Shown here: positions 10,516 to 22,300 of the stretch, one piece after another
Layout: every line of letters starts with the position of its first letter
Position numbering within the stretch: position 1 is the stretch's first letter
Assembly: GCF_026151205.1 (NCBI RefSeq)
Contig: NC_087078.1
Span: forward strand, 17,749,118-17,813,117
From: Bolinopsis microptera
Taxonomy: Eukaryota; Ctenophora; Tentaculata; Lobata; Bolinopsidae
Length of the DNA stretch: 64,000 bases
Direction of reading: 5' to 3'
The notes under the pieces: generated by a model
The model's database searches: none
Seen by the model: the letters and a program-made list of their open reading frames with translations, nothing else
What the model was told of the DNA's origin: nothing
Made by a program: the position numbers and the translations under genes

Positions 10516-11850
10516 TGGACCGTTGATGATCAGGTATGGCCGGCTTCAAAATCCGGTTACAAAGATACTTGGCCGGATATCGATAGGAAATTTCAATCAG
10601 TCGCAGTCAGCAAGTTGCCCATCTCCCAGTTTTACTTCTATTTATGCAAATGCTAAACAGTGGGATGTAAACTGTAAAGTCAGGTTGCGTTATGCAAACG
10701 TGCTAATCTCAACTACAAACTAGTAGAGTCAATCGACCGATCAAAATATTCGATCCCGATTCGGCAATCCCAATCATAAGAAATTCCTGGATCCCCGAAA
10801 ATCCGGGAAAATTTCGGGATTCCCGAATATCAAGTTATTCCCGGGAATCCCGAAAGCAAAAGTTCTCATAATATGAGTCATATATTATTAAAGTTCCATT
10901 TCGTGCGATATACAGTAGTTTCGTGAACATTTTTCATTTGTATAATGTTCAAGAGTCTAACTTTAACTTTAAATTTGATCGCCAAATGCATCGTCTTTAA
11001 TCCAGACAAGTCAATCAAATTTTTGCTTCTATGAAATTTAATTGAAAATCGGGACAAAATATTGGAATCTAAATTCCCAAATTGGTGGTTGATTACTGAT
11101 ATTCAGGAAACCCGGGATTTTGGATTCCCGATTGACTAAATAAACCTCAACCCAAGCCACATCGGCCAACCTGTAGAACGGTGCTGGGAATTAACCATCG
11201 GTATGTACTATGCAGATTATATTATTAAGGTAGGCCTGTAAGGTTGAATTGGTGTGCGTTATGAATATGACGTTAAATTACCAAATTTCTGTCACAGTCG
11301 ATGATCTTTTTTGTTTACTACCATTTAAATCTAATTTCGGCTTGGTGGCCAGCGTGCATCCGTACAAGTTTGGGCCGGATATGAAGGTTTCAATCAGTGT
11401 CGAGTCAGAAAATTCCTGCTATTTATGCAAATGCTAAAACAGTGGGATGTAAAACTGTAAGAGTCAGGTTTCGTTATGCAAAGTATTGCTAATCTCAACA
11501 CAATAACTAGTAAGTCATCGACGATCAAATATTCGATCCGATTCGGCAATCCCAATCATAAGAAATATTCCTGGATTCCCTACAAATCCGGGAAATTTCA
11601 GGATTCCGAATTATCAATATTATTCAGGAATCCTCAAAGCAAAAGTTCTCTATAAATGAGTCAATTTATTATTAAAGTTTCCATTTCGTTCGATATAATA
11701 GTTTCGTGAACATTTTTATTTGTATAAGTTCATGAGTCTAACTTTAACTTTAAATTTGATCGCCAAATGCATCGTCTTTAATCCAGACAAGTCAATCAAT
11801 TTTTTTCTATGAAATTTAATTGAAATCGGACAATTATTAGGATCGCTACG
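10516..11850 (+). repeat. Direct repeat of about 0.5 kb, two diverged copies
   Basis: The block at about 10520-11045 recurs at about 11330-11845 (shared strings include TTTATGCAAATGCTAAA, CCAATCATAAGAAAT and TGATCGCCAAATGCATCG). Both copies contain runs of mutually complementary CGGGATTCCCG / CGGGAATCCCG-like motifs that could fold into hairpins. They look like two copies of one non-autonomous element or a local duplication; there is no coding sequence. Confidence 0.7.
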
Positions 11851-13460
11851 CTAAGTTTCAGTATTTAAAATGAAAATTGGTCGGGACACACGCGCGTCAC
11901 ACAACAGCAAGTTTGGAGAGAGTACTGAAGTGTTTCAGATCAAGATTGGTAATTCGAGCAGAAAAATGCCGTGCACTTATGCAATAGCTCAAATAATCAA
12001 AATAATAATAATAAGTACTCACTGCTGAGTTTTTTTTCTAGCTTCTATGAAGATAAGTATGCATAAAATCATCATTCGTTTAATTACACACATCACATAA
12101 CATTTCATCATAAGACACCATGGAATCGTTTTCTCGAGAAGAAAAATCGTCAGGATATAATTTGTACTGTCGAATATGTTTCACTTGTAATTACCCTTAC
12201 TCTGGGAATAGTTATAGGAAATTTTTAAAAGGAATATTTATTTAACATTTATTATTCAGGATATTTCTGATTCTAATAAAAATTACTCATATCATGCAAT
12301 GCATGATCAAATTATTAAATTGTAATATTTCAAGCTTGTTATGATAAATAAGGAGGATTGCCGCTCTACACTTTTATTTAGGCTGCAGCCATGTCATTTG
12401 AAGGTTATGACAAATTATATTTCGAATAGGCTTCTTGTCGAGTCAACAAATGTAGTACGTTGATAACAATTACAGTATACCCCTGGTCCAGAAATTTGTC
12501 GCATTTTATAGCATATGAAATCATTATTATGATTTATGACAATGTATCACGTCCAGCATTAGTCCAAGTTTTTCCTTACATAGAACAAAGTAAATTTACA
12601 AATCTCATCAATTCGATTTAAAAATAAAATGTAAATCTTTCGACAATCATAATGATGTGTAAATTAAATCTTTTCTTAGCAAATAAATCTGTATCTAAAA
12701 TCTAAAATCTTTGGCACAATGCCATATAAATTACATTGACGTTGAGTGACAAAAATTCCATTCATTCTTATATTCCTTGAATATAGTCTCTCGACTGATT
12801 ATTGTTGAAAAACATCAGTAATCGTTTTCATCACGAAAAATATTTGTCAGTCCTGATTTTGTAGCCGCATTTTTTGCTTCAAGAACTATTTAAATCGTCT
12901 CATGAGATTTTTAAAGTTTTGCAGCACATCACTGAATAGCAGCCGAGGAGATCCAAGTATTATTGCAATTCTAGAAGAGTTTAAATAGCTTGTTGCTTGC
13001 GTGCATATCATCCACATAACTGAAAACAAAATTGGTGTGTTGAACAGGACTTACCACATATCACAACCTCATTCCAATAACACTCAGTGAACAAAATATA
13101 TTTTTTAAAAGAATTTAGCAAATAATATTTCAGACAGATTGAATTTATCGCAACATTTCTGACTTTATTTCAGTCCATGAGCTGATCAGTCCAACAAATC
13201 TCAACTCCTACCGTCAATGATATAAAGATGTAATATGCAATCACGTTATTAAACTGCTGTATAAAACAAATATATTGATGCTGTTTCCCTGGCAACCAAT
13301 AGACGATCGATCATATTCTCGTTTGGCCTGTGACCATGTTCCAAGAGAGTACGCAAGACGGAGAGGGCAATATTTGTCATTTTAAAAATACAATGATTTC
13401 TTTCTCCGCTACATTATCCGCTCAACGGAAAACATTTGTACATTTCTTATTATATAATAT
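11851..13460. other. AT-rich intergenic or intronic sequence
   Basis: Long AT-rich stretch in which no gene, RNA or repeat with a clear partner was recognised by eye. Confidence 0.4.
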
Positions 13461-13463
13461 AGA

Positions 13464-13501
13464 CACTGTACACTGTACTGTGTACAGTGTACAGTGTACG
13501 A
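13464..13501. repeat. Near-palindrome of GTACACTGT steps
   Basis: The string is built of repeated ACTGTACACTGTAC on one side and GTGTACAGTGTACAGT on the other, able to form a short hairpin. It may be an incidental inverted microsatellite. Confidence 0.6.
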
Positions 13502-13854
13502 TGATTATTGTTGCATGTTGTACTGTAAAGATGCCAAAGTGGAGTTAGTGAACTATATCTCATCTATTTCAACGTATTCGTAGTTAGTAGCGAAATTTAG
13601 TCATCCAAAGTGAAGCCAATAGAACCTATTGAGGACGATAAGCCAAATTAATGAGGCCTAAAACATTCAAAACGATGTTATAAAGCCCAATAATTGCAAG
13701 TATCAAATTGCGAAGTAGGTATGTACCCACTAACCTGCCACACTGCCGAGGTAAGTATTGTGTAAAATAAGAAAGGTTTCACTCAATGAACCGATCTACT
13801 CTCCGCTTAATTAACAAGGATTTGCTGGTGCGGTAGATGAAAGACTGGCTTCAG

Positions 13855-14060
<206 letters not shown>

Positions 14061-14642
14061 AACTTACTCTGTCATTGGGCTGTTGTAGAAGGTGTAAGTG
14101 GTTTTATCGTCCCCACGGATTGGTGGTAGCGCGTGTCCCGTCCCCCACTTGGGTGGCTTCTGGTGGTTGAGGACCCCTTGTGAGGGTAACATGCATCTCA
14201 ACGTCGACCACTCCTGATAAAGGTAGATTTAATATCAGGATCTTTAATCATGTATAATGTATGTACTCAGTTTATCATAAACAAGCGTTTCATATCGGTT
14301 CATGATTATAATTTATCATTAGAATAATTCCTTGAACATTTTTTTTCCATTTTGTCATCTTTTTCAAAATCTAAGCTCTACACTCAAATCAGTCACAATA
14401 TAAGGGAAGAATTCGTGGATACCTGGAAAACTGCCAAGGCATCTCGCCAAAACTAGAATTCTATAATCTAATTAAGCATTTGAACCAGAAGCATATCTAC
14501 GAGTGATCGAAATATGTAATACATGTTCGAAAAAGCTTAACAAGGTTTAGACTTTCGTATCAGCTGCCACGGCCTATACATTGAAAGGGGCGATTTGAAA
14601 CCCCCCCCCCCCTTGTACCAAGAGAAGATCGATGGTGCACTT
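14061..14642. other. Spacer with no recognised gene
   Basis: A C12 run lies at about 14600-14612. Nothing else is recognised. Confidence 0.4.
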
Positions 14643-14794
14643 AGGGGTCGTTCACATATTATGTCATCACTTTGTGGACAATTTTTACCCCCCTTCCGTA
14701 ATCAGTTTTACACATAGCTATTGTTTCAAAATTACACTAGCATATTCATTTGGAAACCCCCCTCGGTTGATTACGTAATATGTGAACGACCCCT
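14643..14794. mobile_element. MITE with AGGGGTCGTTCACATATTA ends (copy 1)
   Basis: A 152-bp element flanked by inverted ends AGGGGTCGTTCACATATTA and its complement TAATATGTGAACGACCCCT. There is no coding capacity. A longer member of the same family is at 51778-52176. MITEs with this GGGGTCGTTCAC end are, from general knowledge, widespread in invertebrate genomes. Confidence 0.85.
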
Positions 14795-14816
14795 TTCTGC
14801 TTCTTTAGCAAAGGGC

Positions 14817-14850
14817 TTAAGGGGGCATACACCAAAACAGGCCCTTTTAA
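14817..14850 (+). mobile_element. Solo end of the TTAAGGGGGCATAC family
   Basis: TTAAGGGGGCATACACCAAA matches the terminal sequence of the large foldback element at 25949-27230. No partner end lies nearby. Confidence 0.5.
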
Positions 14851-15121
14851 ACCTACTGAGGACGAAAATCATGTCTTAATTGACTGTTCGCTCTCAGTCA
14901 GAGACAAATTGAACTTCCATCCCCAAAACATCACTGCCTACTATAAGAACCCAGATTTTCACTTAAATACCGGCCAGTGTCAAGATTTTCTGCGAAACAT
15001 GATACAGGATACTCTCTTCATATTAATTTCTCACGTGTTATCTCACTTGCATCACCTTACTCAACCGACAATTTTAAGCATACTCGAGGTTTCTTGGTTT
15101 AGTTCTCCCGACGTCGCGTGA
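14845..15121 (+). pseudogene. Possible LINE C-terminal fragment
   Basis: The frame reads PTEDENHVLIDCSLSVRDKL, which resembles the EDExHxLxxC motif near the C-terminus of many non-LTR polyproteins, then continues to a stop at 15121. No RT motif is left. The assignment rests on one short motif. Confidence 0.35.
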
Positions 15122-15612
15122 TCTTATCATATTGTTGTTACTGTTAACTGTACTAACATAATATTAGTATTACCGTTACGGCTACAATACAATTTAATGC
15201 TGAGCGAATCTCTATAGATACCCGTATCTTGGTGGATCTAATTTATTTCTTCAGTCATCATTTCTCTCGTTTAAATTTACACCCTCATTTCCCTTAAAAA
15301 TATAATTATACCTGGTTAATGCTTTGCTTGGGTGAGCTTTATATTTCATTTTTTATTTTTTGCTGTCGTATAAGATTCAAAATATTTTAGAATCAAGTGT
15401 ATTATATTGTAATCGTACTACAAACCCGCTAGTAGAGCTTCATTTGAGGAAATTTAAAAATCAGTTGTGTTCTAATTTATTTTCATCATCTAGGTACGTA
15501 CTGAAGAAATTATGAATTTTATTTGACAATGATGATAAAGGTTTAAGTATTCCCTAGAAACGATACTTTTTCATCAGGCATCAAAAAATATCAATCACAA
15601 CGAAGATTGAAT
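15122..15612. other. AT-rich spacer
   Basis: Nothing recognisable apart from general AT richness; it lies just before the 677-bp duplication. Confidence 0.4.
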
Positions 15613-16985
15613 ACCGTGATCGTAAATGTAAGCTAGCGCGACGTATCATAAAGCACGAAAATGCGTGTTGTTAATCTGTGCCTCCTCGTGCACATCACAC
15701 GTGTAATCTTTTGATGTTTGTTGAAATAAAACCATTATTCTTACGTCTATTTTTCCTCTCTTACGACGTTAATTATACAAATTATAAAGCCTAATTTAAA
15801 ATTCTAAGATAGCTATAATAGATACTTATCCATTTTCTGCAACCTTGCTAAAAATTGCTAGTTTCAACTCAATTTGCGAGCTGACATTGGTCAGATCGAG
15901 TTAGGGTCGGTTTTTGGCCAAATTTCAGTGTTTTTATGCCGTTGCTGGGGAGATTTCGTCAAGATTGAAATATAATATAGACAGATATCTGGTAAAGAAT
16001 GTTATAACATGTACAGTGAGTCTTTTTCTCTTCACTTAGCTTCACAGAATGGAAAATTAGTTGTGCCACGTTAGTACGTTGCCACAGTCCAAGGTCGAAC
16101 CTTGGCCTTCGATTTTGTATTTTACCTTATTAGAGGCCATCCTAAACCCTTCTAAAATTTTAAATTTGATCGGCAATTTAGACCGGAGTAGGATTTATTC
16201 CTCATAATGACTTGATTTTAATGTTAATTATAAACTTCATAATTTTTAAACTCAGCGTTCGTTACACCTCAGAAAAGGTGTTAAATGACACCGTGATCGT
16301 AAATATAAGCTAGCGCGACGTATCATAAAGCACGAAAATGCGTGTTGTTAATCTGTGCCTCCTCGTGCACATCACACGTGTAATCTTTTGATGTTTGTTG
16401 AAATAAAACCATTATTCTTACGTCTATTTTTCCTCTCTTACGACGTTAATTATACAAATTATAAAGCCTAATTTAAAATTCTAAGATAGCTATAATAGAT
16501 ACTTATCCATTTTCTGCAACCTTGCTAAAAATTGCTAGTTTCAACTCAATTTGCGAGCTGACATTGGTCAGATCGAGTTAGGGTCGGTTTTTGGCCAAAT
16601 TTCAGTGTTTTTATGCCGTTGCTGGGGAGATTTCGTCAAGATTGAAATATAATATAGACAGATATCTGGTAAAGAATGTTATAACATGTACAGTGAGTCT
16701 TTTTCTCTTCACTTAGCTTCACAGAATGGAAAATTAGTTGTGCCACGTTAGTACTTTGCCACAGTCCAAGGTCGAACCTTGGCCTTCGATTTTGTATTTT
16801 ACCTTATTAGAGGCCATCCTAAACCCTTCTAAAATTTTAAATTTGATCGGCAATTTAGACCGGAGTAGGATTTATTCCTCATAATGACTTGATTTTAATG
16901 TTAATTATAAACTTCATAATTTTTAAACTCAGCGTTCGTTACACCTCAGAAAAGGTGTTAAATGACACCTTTTCTGAGGTGTAAC
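15613..16985 (+). repeat. 677-bp near-identical tandem duplication ending in a perfect palindrome; relic of an ankyrin gene 3' end
   Basis: ACCGTGATCGTAAAT begins at 15613 and again at 16290. The two copies differ at only a couple of positions noticed by eye (for example GTTAGTACGTTG versus GTTAGTACTTTG), so the duplication is recent. Inside each copy LHLASQNGKLVV can be read at about 16033 and 16705, matching the ankyrin-repeat consensus of the gene at 19.3-25 kb, followed by sequence similar to that gene's 3' flank (25180-25600). The second copy ends in a 48-bp palindrome at 16938-16985 with 21-bp arms and a 6-bp loop. Confidence 0.85.
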
Positions 16986-17500
16986 TAACAAGTGACTAAT
17001 ATAATTCGCTTGTTATATATTATAATAACAGTCCACTACTGTGTGACAGAACTGCAATGTGCACAACTGAATTTCTGCTCTGTTTAAATTCAGTTGAAAT
17101 ACTATAGTTTTATTAAATATAACACCTGTAATCAGAATGTCAAAAGTAGAGCATACCTCACATCGAGTTGCTGGCTTGCTAGAATACATAACTGGCTCTT
17201 CAACAGTCCTACAAAAGTTGCGGGGATGGTCCGGCGATGGGGCCAGCCAGTAATTTTCAACTGCAACATTTTGAAAATCAGAAATTGTAGTATTTAAAAC
17301 ATTGAAACAAGATCATTATTAGAAAATATCATGATCACAAAATTGGTAATGTTAGTGCTAGTGTTTAGCAACTAATTAAACTGCGCCCCCATAAGTTATA
17401 AGTAAAATTTCTAAATCCATGTCAGTTGGTCTAAAGATTGAACTAGCACAACTGCTGTTCATGACATTTTATCATTAACATAATATCCTATCTAAAATTA
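16986..17500 (+). repeat. Paralogue of the 3' flank of the ankyrin gene
   Basis: Sequence from about 17100 to 17480 (CGAGTTGCTGGCTTGCTAGA, GATGGGGCCAGCCAGTAATT) is repeated at 25700-25935 and continues at 27238-27340 after the foldback insertion. This is an older segmental duplication of the ankyrin gene's downstream region. No coding sequence. Confidence 0.8.
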
Positions 17501-19308
17501 ACCTTTGAGGTGTACGCCCTGGTCGCTGTTAATCTTGCGACTAGGCACAGGGGCGCTCAATCTACAGTCCACTGGCAATCCAGTGTACCTCTTCAAAGTC
17601 CAATGAGTGGGATTTTCCTGAGTGACGGAGGTATTTACTCTGATTAGAGCTCATTGGTAGATAATTGACTGGCCAAAAGAAACATTAAAACTGACTTGGT
17701 CTTATTTCTTAAATTTCCATGAGGAATTACCTCTGTAAAATATACAGGAGCTTTCAGTTATTTCCCAACTGATGAACACACATCCAAGTAATAGATACAA
17801 ATCAAATACACTCAGATTGTAAAATAAATGTATATTGTGGTGTAACCCAAATAATTGTCCCAATAAACAAATTAATTTATAACAAACAACTCAAATTCTT
17901 AATTTCTGGCTCACCTTCAAATTGACAGGTCGCTTGAACGGGTAGTGACCACTTGGTCCAATCTTATCGGCTCCTTCTACAGGATAATAGGGGGGTGTCC
18001 TCACCCAAGGGTGAGAAATTGTCTTGCAATGCTCTGTCATACTCACTGTCAATAGCATCATTTTGTTACAAAATAGGTATCTAAACAATATTTACACTCA
18101 GATCGTTTTTTAACAATTTTTTGAGGTCCAAGATTTTCAAAATCGAATAAAAAATGTTTAAAGGCCTATCTCAAAATTCGGCTCGTGTCAAATCTGTAGG
18201 AGTAGAGAGATTTTTAGACTCGATTTTTAGGATGCACGATTGAAAATCACCAGCACAATACAATTACACATAAGGGCTGACCATTGCATTGACGGGCAAT
18301 AATTTCGGCTAGAAACAACATTTTTCCATGGGACTAAAAGCAGCTGATAGACATCACTCCTCTCATGGATCTGAGAATATTCCCGTAGAAAGATCTTCTG
18401 ACCCGGGGTTTGAGACCTGGAATAGTTCAAACCTGCCCCATATTCAGAAAACCTATCCTAGCCTAATTTATTTCTGAGGGGTTCCTTGAACTGTCTCTGG
18501 TCTCAAGACCCAGGCCGAGGATGTGTCTACAGGAATTGTCTCAGATATTTGATTAATTAGCTGAAACCCGTAAAGCTCAAATTGAAAGCCCCTCGTAAGG
18601 GGATCGTCTCTATGGACTAATTCATTGTTTAATGTTTACATCATTTATGATTGATTATAATCAGTTAAAAATAAAAAACCCAATGGGCACTCCTGATATG
18701 AAAACATAACTTCTGAAAATATCAAAATCAAATAGAAAAGTGATGTCAAATATAATAAATCGTAACAAACTTTAACTAATGGCATATCAATTTGTAAGCT
18801 TTAATTTAATGGCAAAGCAAATTACAAAAAGTTAATAAAAATCAAGCAAAGCTTTGTTCACAAATAACAATATGAGATCAAATTTAAGGAAACATAGCGG
18901 CTCACTGCTGTGCGCAGCTAGTTTCAATTAGCCCTGCAATTAGTTGCAGGGCCTCTGATGTGACCCTCCATATTTGGTTCACCACCTTTTCAGCTCAATT
19001 CCTGACCCTGAACCTTAATAGTCCGTAGGACAGGCATTCCGCTCGTTTTTGTAAAGTTATCTTATCTATCAAATAGTTATTATACTAATACTATCAATAG
19101 TAACTATCATAACAAAAATAGCGTTTTGTTGCCGTGCTTTGCTGTTTATCAGTTTTCTTCAATAGGGCAATATGGAACAATATCGTTAAACATTTTTGAG
19201 TGTAATTTTTTGCTCAATTTGCTATCATTTTGATAATTATTATAATATGACGAAAGACAAAAAAATAGGAAAGATAAAATGTAAATTACAATTGTTATAA
19301 CTCCATAG
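17501..19308. other. AT-rich intergenic sequence before the NERD-helicase-ankyrin gene
   Basis: No gene or RNA is recognised. The right end leads into the acceptor-like AACTCCATAG before the first visible exon. Confidence 0.4.
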
Positions 19309-22300
19309 TGTCTACAAAATGCAAACGAAGAAGCGATGACCAGATGAATTTGGACAAACCATCCTCTCAGGAAGTGACAGATGAACTTCCTACTGTTCAT
19401 GCATCAAACGTATCAACCGAGCAGGCTGACACAGAAAAAGATGATAATCTTCCCACAACCTCTTCTTCCAGAGCAGGTATGAGCACCTATTAAACAATTA
19501 AATATAATACTTTTGGTGTTAGTTAATGCAGATGCACAAATCTCACATTAAGTTTGGGAGATCTAGGACCATCTATAGACTTATAGACAAATTTGAAATG
19601 ATCAGTTCGCAACGTAGGTTGTTTTCGTAACTCGGCTCTAGTGGGAGTTCAGATGTGAAACTGGTGAATGACTGCGACCTTTTCCTTCTCGAGTTAAAGG
19701 GATTTTTTTTTCTTTTCTTTTTTGGGGTCCTTAAGACCCTATTGAATTTGAATCAACCTTCTTTGGGGACTGATCTTTTTAAATTTGTTCACAGATGGTT
19801 TCACATACATTTTATGTCTTCCATACTATATTGTAAAACGAGACAGAACAACACTGATATATAATACATAAATGTTGTACCATAAAACAAAGTTTTGTGT
19901 ATATATTTCATATGCCACACTAAAGCATTGTCACCTTTTGGTGATATATCAATATTCAATAAGCACTGAAGTCTGAAATTCACATCTTCAACAAATTCAA
20001 AAATCTGATAAAGAAAAACTTGAAATTTGTATGCACTTCGGCAATGCAGATTCTGCATCATACTGATGATGTTGATTTCAGAATCGGATGAGGAAGTGAT
20101 AGAGAAAATAAAACTAGCTGGTCAGCAAGCAAACGAAAAATACTGCAACAATCGACATAATCGGTCAACAATGCTACCTCCGATTCCAAACTCAAAGTTT
20201 ATCGACAGATTTTCCGAGGAGGAAGGTGTAATCTTAACGAAAGAAAACGAAAGTGATAAACGAAAGCAAATAGCATATGAAGCAGAGGTTACAGTTTATC
20301 GATCACTCGAGGATTTTGAACATGCCGTGGTTTTGCACGGACTCAGCTACACCAATAGACAGTATGCATTGTTTAAAACAGATTTCAAGTATGATTCTGA
20401 GAAACCCAACAAAGAGGCCGGGGAATGTGATTTCGTTGTGATTGGTAAGAATTGCATCGTGATTATTGAAGTTTCTGATGTGCAGATCAGGCCGAATATA
20501 ACATCTAATAAAAAACTTAAGAAAGCATTTAAAAGTAAGAAACAGCAAGGAGAGCGAACAGAGGAATTAATCAAAAGAATGCTCTACTCAGGTTCTGATG
20601 ACAGGAACGAGGTTTACCCCTACATTCAATGGTTTTGCGCATTTCTCAGCATATCAGAATCTGAAGAAAAAAGATTCGACCAAAATCAAAGATCTAACAT
20701 AATCTTCAAGGAGTCTTTTACTGAGGGCCGAAATGTCTTTCTACAATGGTGGACAGAAAATGTCACGAACAAAATTGTCCATTCTTATACTGATGAGAAG
20801 AAAATGTCAAACTTGAGGAATATCCTAATTGGACTATGGATCATTGATCCACAAAACAGATGCCATCCTAAAGAAAAATGTAGCCTAGGCAGCAACATTA
20901 TGAAAGTAGACAGTCAGCTAAAAGACGCGAAAATAACTTACGGTTTTGGTAGAAGCAAATCAGGCTTCGAGAATCCCGATTTCGTGGTGGCAGACGATGT
21001 TTTTAAGATCATGGGCATCAGTTATCTCACAAAAGAACAGGATAAAGTTTTTAAGAGCAAAAAGAAATTCCTGTGGATCAACGGGCCGGCCGGCTCAGGG
21101 AAGACAATCTTGATTCTTGGTAAAGCTATTCAGTTGGCTAAAACTGGCAAGAATAAAGTTGTGATATTTATATTCAATACGGGAGACAGAAATTCAGATG
21201 TGTATCAAAAAGCGTTAAAGACAGCTGGAATACAGCCAGAAGTTATCAAGACAGCTATGACAGAAAATGGCCTAATTGAAAATGATGCTGTAGTCGATGA
21301 AATAAACTCTTGTTTGAGAAGACCTTGCTCTGTAGTGTTATTGGAATTAAGTATAGAACACTCGAGCCCAATTGGACGAGCAAATTATCGAAGGGATGGA
21401 CTGCGATCAATCGATCAAATGATCTATACGGTAATGTTTCAGGAGATTAAGATACGGGTAAGTCAACAATTCAACTTTTTTATTGATGACGAGCAATGCT
21501 TACTTAGTGATGGACATTATGATAGGAGTAAACGAGTCAAAGAAATGACAACTACAACTGAATCATATGATTTGGATCTGACGATTTGGATCTGTAGTGA
21601 CATTGCTCAATCGATCGACCACATGGCTCCGCAGAATTTGCCTACTTTGTTCCCAGCGATGAATTCAATGATGCAGGTTTACAGCTACCTTACATTGTCT
21701 AGAAATCTTAGGAACACTTGTGATATTTCAAACGTGTTATCAATCATAAGGAAGGGTATATTGCTGTCGCCGAAAGAGTTGTCAGGACATTTCGTTCATG
21801 GGACCAAACCAGTACTACGATTTCTTCGTTGCAACGGACATAACCAGGTAATTGACCAGGTAATTGTCGGCATTGAAGAAGAGCTTCGAAAAGTCATGGA
21901 CACGGATGAAATAAAAACATCAGATATTGCTATGATAAGTAATACCGAGCATGCAACAAAAACACTCTTGAGAAAAAGGATTAAACAATTGTCCATGTAT
22001 AATCTATCGGATACATATTCCGCAGAGTGGCCTGTTGTCATCTTCCTTATGGATGTGACAGATATAGCAGACAGTGAGTACCAAATACTCCATCAACTCT
22101 ACCTGGGTGTATCTAGAGCACGAGTTTATTGTGCAGTCATACTGTATACACACAGGAAAGATACAGTAATTAGTCATTTAAAACATGTACTGTCGAGTTT
22201 TGAACTTCTAGCTGATACAGATACACGGATTCAAATAGAGGCTTTTGATCCTGACATCGCCGAATCTAGTAAAAACATTAAACCACACACATGTAAAGGA

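Noticed and set aside
10481-10723. 80-residue frame in the 10.5-kb direct repeat
   Set aside because: The second copy of the repeat does not keep the frame, so it is not under coding constraint.
20027-20081. ATG at 20027 as the start of the NERD-helicase gene
   Set aside because: A good acceptor GATTTCAG at 20081 joins in phase with the exon ending at 19475, so these codons are probably intron.
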